NCBI RefSeq assembly: GCF_021191635.1
Contig: NZ_JAIWPR010000043.1
Coordinates: 1 to 57,544 of the forward strand
Direction of reading: 5' to 3'
Length of the DNA: 57,544 nucleotides
Origin: Alterluteimonas quercicellularis
Lineage (GTDB): Bacteria > Pseudomonadota > Gammaproteobacteria > Xanthomonadales > Xanthomonadaceae
The position numbers and the translations under genes were made by a program. Under the pieces are notes generated by a model. It was not told the origin of the DNA. It worked only from the letters and a program-made list of their open reading frames with translations, and searched no databases. Each line of letters starts with the position of its first letter. Within the stretch, counting starts at the first letter, position 1. Below are positions 47,921 to 57,544 of this stretch, one piece after another.

Positions 47921-49101
47921 GCCGGCGCCCCCGCCACGATGCGGTGGTGGTCGGCGGCGGCGTGGTGGGCGCGGCCTGCGCGCTGGCGCTGGCGCGCGAG
48001 GGCCTGGACGTGGCGCTGGTGGAACGGCAGCGCCCGGCCGCCTGGTCGGCCGATGCGCCCGACCTGCGCGTGTACGCGCTGGCCGCCGACGGCATCGCGC
48101 TGCTGGATCGCCTCGGCGTCTGGGCCGAGGTGCGCGCCGCCCGCGTGCAGCCCTACCGCCGCATGCAGGTCCGCGACGCCGGCGGCGGCGGCGAGCTGCG
48201 CTTCGACGCCGACGCCTACGGACGCGAGGCGCTGGGCTGGATCGTCGAGCAGGCCCTGCTGACCGACCGGCTGTGGGCCGCGCTGCCCGCGGCCGGGGTC
48301 GCCCTGCGCTGCCCGGCCGGGGTGGAGGCGCTGGAGGCGTCCGACGACGCCGTGGCCCTGCGGCTGGACGACGGCGGCCGCGTGGCCGCGCGGGTGGCGA
48401 TCGCCGCCGATGGCGCCGAATCCACCCTGCGCCGGCTCGCCGGCATCGGCATCACCCGGCAGGCCTACGGGCAGCGCGGCGTGGTCGCCTACGTCGGCAC
48501 CGAGCGGCCGCACGAGGCCAGCGCGCGGCAGCGCTTCCTGGTCGGCGGGCCGCTGGCCTTCCTGCCCTGCGCGGACGGCAGCAGCTCCATCGTGTGGAGC
48601 CTGCCGGACGAGGAGGCCGAGCGCGTGCTCGGCCTCGACGACGCGGCCTTCGGCCAGGCGCTGACGCGCGCCTTCGACGGCTGGCTGGGCGAGGCGCGGC
48701 CGCTGTCGCGGCGGGCTGCGTTCCCGCTGCGCCGGCAGCTCGCCGACCGGCTGCTCGCCGGGCGGGTGCTGGTGCTGGGCGACGCCGCGCACGTGGTGCA
48801 TCCGCTCGCGGGCCAGGGCGTGAACCTGGGCCTGCGCGACGTCGCCGGGCTGGCCGAGGCGGTGGCCGGATCGAAGCGGCGCGGCGCCGACTGGACGCGC
48901 CCCCACGCGCTGGCGCGCTGGGCGCGCCGGCGCCGCAGCGAGAACGCGGTGGCCGCCTGGACCTTCGACGGCATCCAGCGCGTCTACGCCAGCGACGACC
49001 CGCTGCTGACGCTCGCGCGCGGGCCCGCGCTCGGCCTGGCCGGGCGCCTGCCGCCGCTGGCGCAGGCGCTGTGGCGGCGCGCGTCCGGGCTGGCGCCCTG
49101 A
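47917..49101 (+). CDS. UbiH/UbiF/VisC-family FAD-dependent ubiquinone hydroxylase
   Basis: This 394-residue paralogue of the upstream UbiH carries the same FAD motifs: DAVVVGGGVVGAACALALAR, VAIAADGAESTLRRLAGI and LVLGDAAHVVHPLAGQGVNL. RVYALAADGIALLDRLGVW is the family N-terminal signature. Position and pairing suggest the C5 hydroxylase (UbiI/VisC) or C6 hydroxylase (UbiF); sequence reading alone cannot decide. Start and stop overlap UbiH by 4 bp, so both are made from one transcript. Confidence 0.9.
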   Translation: MSRRPRHDAVVVGGGVVGAACALALAREGLDVALVERQRPAAWSADAPDLRVYALAADGIALLDRLGVWAEVRAARVQPYRRMQVRDAGGGGELRFDADAYGREALGWIVEQALLTDRLWAALPAAGVALRCPAGVEALEASDDAVALRLDDGGRVAARVAIAADGAESTLRRLAGIGITRQAYGQRGVVAYVGTERPHEASARQRFLVGGPLAFLPCADGSSSIVWSLPDEEAERVLGLDDAAFGQALTRAFDGWLGEARPLSRRAAFPLRRQLADRLLAGRVLVLGDAAHVVHPLAGQGVNLGLRDVAGLAEAVAGSKRRGADWTRPHALARWARRRRSENAVAAWTFDGIQRVYASDDPLLTLARGPALGLAGRLPPLAQALWRRASGLAP

Positions 49102-49176
49102 CGACGCCGCGCCGGCCGCGTTTCGCGACGCAGGGCCGGTCCCGAAGGCCGTCCCGGCAGGGCGGGCCCGGAACGA

Positions 49177-49896
49177 TCAGCCCAGGAACGGGAACGCCAC
49201 CCGCAGCACGCTTCGCACGCCGCCTTCCAGGCCGCCGGCGACGGCGCGCGCGCCCAGCGCGTTCAGCGCATTGCGCACGTCCTCCCAGCGCAGCTGGTCC
49301 AGGTCCTTGCGCAGCAGGTCGGCGACTTCCTGCGCCGCCGGCGCCAGCTTGCGCAGCTCGCGCGCCACCGCCTGCGGGTCCGGTTGCAGGTGGCCGCCGC
49401 GCTCGGCCAGGCGCAGCAGGGTGTCGAAGCGCACCGCCACCACCTCGCGGTTGCGCTCGTAGACCGGCAATGCGCCGACGTCGAGGATGGCCTGCTCGAA
49501 GCGGGCGAGGTCGTCCGGGTGCTCGACGCGCACCGCCAGGAAACCCTCCTTGCGGCTGCGCTCGCTGACGTGGCGCGCGCCCGCGCGCAGGTTCTCCGCG
49601 GTCAGCACCGTGGCCAGGATGCGCGGCAGCGCCGCCTCCGGCGGTTCGGCGGCCAGCTGGCGCCAGCGCGCGTAGCCGTCGCGGCGCAGCGCCTTGAGCT
49701 TGGCGGGGGTGACCCGCAGCTGCGCGGCGGCGGCGTGGTTGGAGGCGGCGCGGTCGATCGCGCCGTCGCGTTCCAGCAGCACGAAGATCAGCAGTTCGAG
49801 ATCGCGCTTGGTCAGCGAGCCGAATCCCTGGAGCTGCGTCTGGCGCATGAATTCCTGGCCGAAGGCGGCCGGATCGTTGAGTGCGAGCGCTTGCAT
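49177..49896 (-). CDS. conserved-looking protein of unknown function with HTH-like N terminus
   Basis: This 239-residue protein is not recognised. The N-terminal half contains SLTKRDLELLIFVLLERDGA, then AAAAQLRVTPAKLKALRRDG, which reads like a winged-helix or HTH module recognising a regulatory sequence. The middle part has a strand-rich segment (GFLAVRVEHPDDLARFEQAI). The C-terminal region is helical with many Leu (LRKLAPAAQEVADLLRKDLD) and ends in a short hydrophobic stretch. A strong AGGAGGG site lies 6 nt before the ATG, so it is well translated. It stands alone between the ubi genes (convergent) and rlmM. A regulatory role is only a guess. Confidence 0.75.
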   Translation of the reverse strand: MQALALNDPAAFGQEFMRQTQLQGFGSLTKRDLELLIFVLLERDGAIDRAASNHAAAAQLRVTPAKLKALRRDGYARWRQLAAEPPEAALPRILATVLTAENLRAGARHVSERSRKEGFLAVRVEHPDDLARFEQAILDVGALPVYERNREVVAVRFDTLLRLAERGGHLQPDPQAVARELRKLAPAAQEVADLLRKDLDQLRWEDVRNALNALGARAVAGGLEGGVRSVLRVAFPFLG

Positions 49897-49974
49897 GGCC
49901 GTCCCTCCTGGCAGGCCGACAGCATGCCACCGGCCGTTTGCAGGAGCTGAGACCCCGTCGACGATGGGCGAGCC

Positions 49975-51042
49975 CTAGCCGGGCCCGGCCGAGGCGAACA
50001 CCGTGATCTCCTCGCGGTCGTGGTAGAGCTGGCGGGCGCGCACGTCCAGCGGCACGCCGGCCTCGTCGGCCAGCAGGTCCAGGCACAGCCGGGTCTCGTG
50101 CCAGCGCTTCTTCATCGGCAGCTTGAGGTTGAACACGGCGTGCCGGCACCAGCCCTCGCGGAACCAGGTCGCCATCCGCGCGGCGACCCGGCGCGGCTGC
50201 TCGACCATGTCGCAGACCATCCAGTCCAGCGTGCGCTCGGGTTGCCAGCGGAAGCCGTCGGCGCGCAGGTGCTCGACCAGGCCGGTGTCGTGCAGCGCCG
50301 GCTGCAGCGGGCCGTTGTCGACCGCGGTCACGTACAGGTGGCGCCGGGTCAGCACCCAGGTCCAGCCGCCGGGCGCGGCGCCGAGATCGGCCGCGCGCAT
50401 GCCGGGCTTGATCAGGGTCTCGCGCTCGCGCGCGGTGAGCAGCGACAGCAGCGCTTCCTCCAGCTTCAGCGCCGACCGCGACGGCGCGTCGGCGTGCAGG
50501 CGCAGGCGCGGGATGCCCTGCGGCCACGGCGCGCCGTCGCCCGGCTCGCAGCGCGACAGCAGCAGGCGGTCGCCGGCCAGCAGGCACACGTGCAGGCGCG
50601 GGCGCGCGGGGTCGTCGTGCGGGGTCAGGAAGCCGCGCTGGCGCAGCGCCGGGCGCAGCGCGTTGCCGAAGGCGCGGGCCAGCCCGGACAGCGGCCGCCC
50701 GGCCTCGGAGTCCGGGTGCTCGACCCACAGTTCGCCGTAGCGGCCGCGGCCTTCCAGCGCCGACATCACCGGGCCCACCCGGTCGCGCGGATCGAGCCCG
50801 TCCAGCTCGGCGATCAGCAGCGTCTTCTGGCGGGCGAACACCAGTTCGCGCCAGGGCAGGGCGCGCCCGGGGCGGTCGTCGGGATCGGCGGCATGGAAGA
50901 GCGCGTAGCCGTCGTCGCGGACAGCGCGCGCGTAGCCGCCGATGCCGGCAAGCGCCGCGCGCTCGGTCAGCTCGGCGGCCAGCTCGGGCTCGAAGCCGGC
51001 CCGGCAGAGGCACAGCAGCGCCTGCGGCGCGGAGGCGTCCAT
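49975..51042 (-). CDS. rlmM: 23S rRNA (cytidine2498-2'-O)-methyltransferase RlmM
   Basis: This 355-residue protein has an N-terminal THUMP-like region (about 1-170, QALLCLCRAGFEPELAAELT and WRELVFARQKTLLIAEL) and a C-terminal Rossmann methyltransferase. SAM motif: MRAADLGAAPGGWTWVLTRR; later TLDWMVCDMVEQPRRVA and FNLKLPMKKRWHE carry catalytic Lys and Asp of the K-D-K-E class. Length is near E. coli RlmM. The start is one base from the upstream deaminase stop (TGATG), so translation is coupled. Confidence 0.95.
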   Translation of the reverse strand: MDASAPQALLCLCRAGFEPELAAELTERAALAGIGGYARAVRDDGYALFHAADPDDRPGRALPWRELVFARQKTLLIAELDGLDPRDRVGPVMSALEGRGRYGELWVEHPDSEAGRPLSGLARAFGNALRPALRQRGFLTPHDDPARPRLHVCLLAGDRLLLSRCEPGDGAPWPQGIPRLRLHADAPSRSALKLEEALLSLLTARERETLIKPGMRAADLGAAPGGWTWVLTRRHLYVTAVDNGPLQPALHDTGLVEHLRADGFRWQPERTLDWMVCDMVEQPRRVAARMATWFREGWCRHAVFNLKLPMKKRWHETRLCLDLLADEAGVPLDVRARQLYHDREEITVFASAGPG

Positions 51043-51602
51043 CAGTAGCGCGCGCCGCCGCCGGCGCCGTAGGCGCGCAGCACCTCGCGCGCCTCGTCGC
51101 GGCGCAGGTCCGCGACGACCTCGATGCCGCGGCGCGCCAGCTCGCCGCGCCAGTCGGCCGGCAGCGGACCCTCGTCGAACTCGGTCAGCGCCTCCACGTC
51201 CTCGGCGCGGGCGCCGATCAGCAGGCGGTCGATGCCGGCCCACACGGTGGCGCCGAAGCACTGGCAGCAGGGCTGCGCCGAGGTGGCCAGCACCACCGGG
51301 CCGCCGGCCTCGTTGAGGCGGGGGGTCTGCAGCCGCTGCTGGGCGAGCATGTAGGCCATGGTCTCGGCGTGGGCGACCGAGCAGCTGGCCGGCAGCACCC
51401 GGTTGACGCCGACCGCGAGCAGCCGGTCGCCCGGCCCGAACACCGCGGCGCCGAAGGGGCCGCCGGTGCCGGCCTCGACGTTGCGCCGCGACAGCGCGAT
51501 GGCCAGCTCGACCTTGGCGTCGTCGCCGGGGTAGGCGCGCCCGGCGTCCACCGCCTCGTGGACCCAGGCGGGCAGGGTGAGGTGGACCTGGGCGTAGAGC
51601 AT
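51042..51602 (-). CDS. nucleoside/guanine deaminase-like protein (CDA superfamily)
   Basis: This 186-residue zinc deaminase has the metal site HAETMAYM (His plus proton-shuttling Glu) and PCCQCFGATVWAGIDRL (two Cys ligands), with GGPFGAAVFGPG contacting the base. This is the pattern of guanine deaminase, TadA and yeast-type cytosine deaminases. Which base it acts on cannot be decided, although the spacing resembles GuaD-type enzymes more than TadA. It is coupled by TGATG overlaps both to the lipoprotein gene upstream and to rlmM downstream. Confidence 0.87.
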   Translation of the reverse strand: MLYAQVHLTLPAWVHEAVDAGRAYPGDDAKVELAIALSRRNVEAGTGGPFGAAVFGPGDRLLAVGVNRVLPASCSVAHAETMAYMLAQQRLQTPRLNEAGGPVVLATSAQPCCQCFGATVWAGIDRLLIGARAEDVEALTEFDEGPLPADWRGELARRGIEVVADLRRDEAREVLRAYGAGGGARY

Positions 51603-52057
51603 CAGCGCTCGACCGGCGTCGAGGCGTCCGCCGCCTCGCAGCGGTTCTGCACGCAGGCGCAGGCCTGGATCTCGCGGAAGCCGCAGACCGACGCCATGCC
51701 GCTGCGCCGGCACTCGGCCATCACCGCCTGCGGGTCGGCGGGGCTGTCGCGATGCACGCAGGCGGGATAGGTGCCGCAGCAGTTGCCGACGTCCTTGACC
51801 ACGCAGTCGCCGTCGACCGCGCAGGCGGTCCGCAGTTCGGGCACGCCCGGTGCGGACGGCTCGCCGTCGGGATCGGCGATCGGCTCGGCGGGCGCCGGCG
51901 GGGCGGCCGGGGCCGCCGGGGCGGACGGGGCCGCCGGCTCGGGGGCGGCGCTACCGGGCGGCTGCGGCGCGGCGCAGGCCGCCAGCAGCAGCGCCAGGAC
52001 GAGCCAGGCGAGCGGCAGGCACCGGCGGAACGGGCGCGGGATCGGGAAGGCGGGCAT
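51602..52057 (-). CDS. Cys-rich lipoprotein of unknown function
   Basis: This 151-residue protein has a lipoprotein signal peptide with lipobox LLAAC (about 24-28), a 45-residue Ala/Pro linker and a C-terminal domain with ten Cys residues. Cys motifs include TACAVDGDCVVKDVGNCCGT, YPACVHRD, SVCGFREIQACACVQNRC. The pattern suggests a disulfide-stabilised knot exposed to the periplasm or surface; no family is recognised. It sits 14 bp after glnS and overlaps the deaminase gene by one base. Confidence 0.82.
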   Translation of the reverse strand: MPAFPIPRPFRRCLPLAWLVLALLLAACAAPQPPGSAAPEPAAPSAPAAPAAPPAPAEPIADPDGEPSAPGVPELRTACAVDGDCVVKDVGNCCGTYPACVHRDSPADPQAVMAECRRSGMASVCGFREIQACACVQNRCEAADASTPVER

Positions 52058-52071
52058 GGGCGGATCTCCGG

Positions 52072-53826
<1,755 letters not shown>

Positions 53827-54386
53827 CGGCGATCGGCGGGGAGCACGGGAGCTGAGGGAGTCGGGAGGCCTCCGGCGGGCGTCGCGCCGGCCGGAGCCGC
53901 ACAGTGTAGGCGACCGGGCGCCGCGGCCGATGCCGCCGCAGGCGCGGCGCCGGGCCGGGTGGGGGCTGGACATCGTGGCAGGGTGTGGCGGAAAACGTGA
54001 CGGTGTACCATTTTTGCCGGGACGGGGGGCTGGGGCCTGTCGGCGCGAACGGCAGGCCTCGCACCGGTCCTGCGGGCGTGTGCGGCGAGGAAGCGCGACG
54101 GCGCGTATGTCGATACGCAACGGAGCGATGACGCCGCCGCGCGCGCCCGCAGGGCCTGCCCTCCGGGTGGCGTCTCCGCGTCCGCCATGCGGCGTTGCGC
54201 GGCTCGGCCCGACCGCCGGTCGGGCGCTCGCCGTGCAACACCACCAGACGGCCGCGGGGACACCATGCGAGGTATGCCATCCGCGTCGACAGGCCCCGGC
54301 CGGGACGCAGGCGACCGAGGGGAACACTGCATGCGGATCGACGATCCGGGAATGCCAGTCCACGCCGACCGCGCGGGGACGTCTCG
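53827..54386. other. 560-bp gene-free region between glnS and the GGDEF gene
   Basis: The glnS-proximal part (53827-54031) has no recognisable gene; it must contain the glnS promoter, and a TTTTTG run at 54010 is the only AT-rich patch. From 54032 to 54297 it is filled by a multi-tier palindromic element, listed separately. The last 90 bp form the leader of the GGDEF gene. Open frames crossing it encode only low-complexity Arg/Pro/Gly sequence and are not credible. Confidence 0.8.
54032..54297. repeat. 266-bp nested palindromic element with 11-bp perfect terminal inverted repeats
   Basis: Ends are GGGGCCTGTCG (54032-54042) and CGACAGGCCCC (54287-54297), and similarity continues inward for about 36 nt. 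An inner inverted repeat pairs about 54168-54200 (GTGGCGTCTCCGCG...) with about 54235-54275. Its core is a small hairpin around CGACCGCCGGTCG. A second palindrome lies inside the left part: 10-bp perfect arms at 54069-54078 and 54144-54153, with an inner GCGTAT/ATACGC stem (54103-54118). The left-end order matches the element at 57437 except for this roughly 95-bp interior palindrome, which therefore looks inserted. Confidence 0.85.
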
Positions 54387-56561
<2,175 letters not shown>

Positions 56562-56684
56562 GGCCGGCGGCGGTCGCCGGCGGCCGGCCGCCGTGCGCAG
56601 GCCGCGCGCGCACCCCGGGGCGTGCTTCGGCGTGCACGACACGCTCTACACTGCGCGCCTGTCCCGAATCGGACCTCGCCGGCG

Positions 56685-57515
56685 ATGGCGGATTCCCCTG
56701 CGCGCCAGCGCGCGCTGGCGCAGATGCTGTGCGGCGCCGCGCTGATCGGCACCAACGGCCTGATGGTGCGCCTGGCCGATACGGCACCCACGGTCTCGGC
56801 CTTCCACCGCATGCTGCTGGGCGGGGTGCTGCTGGCCCTCGTGCTGCGGCTGCGCGGCGCCTGGCGGCCGCTGCCCCCGCGGCTGTGGGCCTGGGCGGCG
56901 CTGCCGGCGGTGGCATTCGCCGCCGACCTCTGGCTGTGGCATCGCAGCATCCACCTGGTCGGGCCGGGGCTCGCCACCGTGCTGGCCAACGCGCAGGTGT
57001 TCTTCATGGCGCTGGCGGGCATGGCCTTCTACCGCGAGCGCATCGGCGCGCGCTTCGCCGCCGGCCTGCTGCTGGCCTTCGGCGGGCTGTGGCTGATGCT
57101 GGGCGGCGAGTGGGGGCGGCTGCCGGCGGAGTACCGCTGGGGGGTGTGGCTGGGGCTGGCCACCGGCCTTTGCTACGCGGCCTACAACCTGGCGCTCAAG
57201 CGCGCCCAGCAGGCGGCGTACCGCGCCTCCGCCGGCCACGCGCCGGTCGGCCAGCTGCTGGCGATGATGTCGCTGCTGTGCGCCGCGCTGCTCGGCCTGG
57301 CCGCGCTCGGCGAGGGCGCGTCGCTGCGGATCCCGGACCTCGCCACCCTGGGCTGGCTGCTGGCGCTGGCGGCGCTCGGGCACTGCCTGAGCTGGGTGCT
57401 GATCTCGCGCGCGCTGCCGTACCTGAGCGTGGCCATAGGGCCTGTTAACGCCAGTGGCATGCCTCGCATGGCGTCTCCGTGGCCGCCAGGTGGTGTTGCG
57501 CAGCGCAGTGCCTGA
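56685..57515 (+). pseudogene. EamA/DMT-family transporter truncated by a repeat element
   Basis: The first ~251 residues are a typical ten-helix drug/metabolite transporter up to about helix eight or nine (TNGLMVRLADTAPTVSAFHR, LGHCLSWVLISRALPYLSVA). At about 57437 the frame enters a dispersed palindromic repeat and adds about 25 unrelated residues (GPVNASGMPRMASPWPPGG) before a TGA at 57513. The final helices and the expected LLQP...WGWLLFGE-like segment are missing. Normal length is near 295 residues; this frame has 276. It is probably non-functional or altered. The native 3' part could lie beyond the window. Confidence 0.8.
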
Positions 57516-57544
57516 CTGGCCGTCAGGTCACGCTGCGCGGCGCC
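57437..57544. repeat. second copy of the long palindromic element, cut by the window end
   Basis: It begins AGGGCCTGTTAACGCCAGTG at 57437. It continues with a CATGCCTCGCATGGCGTCTC segment matching, in reverse, about 54236-54297 of the upstream element (GGGGCCTGTCG ... CCTCGCATGGTGTCCC ... GTGGTGTTGC). A core hairpin CCTGAC-TGGCC-GTCAGG (57511-57527) is visible before the window stops. The right arm should lie downstream. It interrupts the transporter reading frame. Confidence 0.85.

Overview
The window is a very GC-rich chromosomal stretch with dense coding. It is best read as a member of the Xanthomonadaceae (Lysobacter, Luteimonas or Pseudoxanthomonas-like). The grounds are the gene orders (pilGHIJ-chpA-chpB-chpC; nudE-cysQ-mazG; lptD-surA-pdxA-ksgA-apaG-apaH), paired subtilisin-like secreted proteases, GTAG-type REP palindromes and GGGAATC heptamer arrays. 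This assignment is an inference from recall, not from a database search. No rRNA, tRNA, CRISPR array, intact transposase or prophage was seen.

Layout. 1-2 kb: a TonB-like protein and glutathione synthetase on the minus strand. 2.1-14.5 kb: a complete Pil-Chp chemosensory operon for twitching motility. It includes a 2191-residue ChpA carrying a long charged repeat tract, and a ChpB whose CheB methylesterase triad is lost; no CheR/PilK gene is present. 14.5-20.1 kb: rsmE and bioA on the minus strand, then nudE, cysQ, mazG, a YnfA-type protein and a DUF962 protein on the plus strand, then a DUF486 membrane protein. 20.2-26 kb: a two-component system followed by a MacAB-type export system in which the MacB ATPase and permease are separate genes, split by an inverted array of 7-bp repeats. 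26-30.8 kb: two tandem S8 proteases, an isoaspartyl peptidase/asparaginase and a LysM-peptidase-like protein. 30.8-36.5 kb: a secreted unknown, an SGNH hydrolase, dgkA, a TerC-family protein, lgt-thyA-folA and a DUF2306-like membrane protein. 36.6-43.8 kb: the outer-membrane biogenesis and housekeeping cluster lptD-surA-pdxA-(tRNA-binding protein)-ksgA-apaG-apaH, with msrB divergent. 44.3-46.6 kb: a B12 group (histone-deacetylase-like protein, PduO-type cobalamin adenosyltransferase, BtuM-like B12 transporter). 46.7-49.1 kb: two ubiquinone hydroxylases. 49.2-53.8 kb: an unknown protein, rlmM, a deaminase, a Cys-rich lipoprotein and glnS. 53.8-57.5 kb: a repeat-filled intergenic region, a 7TM-GGDEF protein and a DMT transporter cut short by a repeat element.

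The most unusual material is non-coding or repeat-derived. (a) A 47-bp direct duplication of the 5' end of the cobalamin adenosyltransferase gene flanks a run of small hairpins; the gene keeps an intact start, and the upstream copy forms a 69-codon ORF overlapping it as TGATG. (b) A 266-bp nested palindrome lies upstream of the GGDEF gene, and its terminal arm reappears at the window end where it truncates a transporter. (c) Heptamer arrays have become part of, or abut, the ends of three operon genes.
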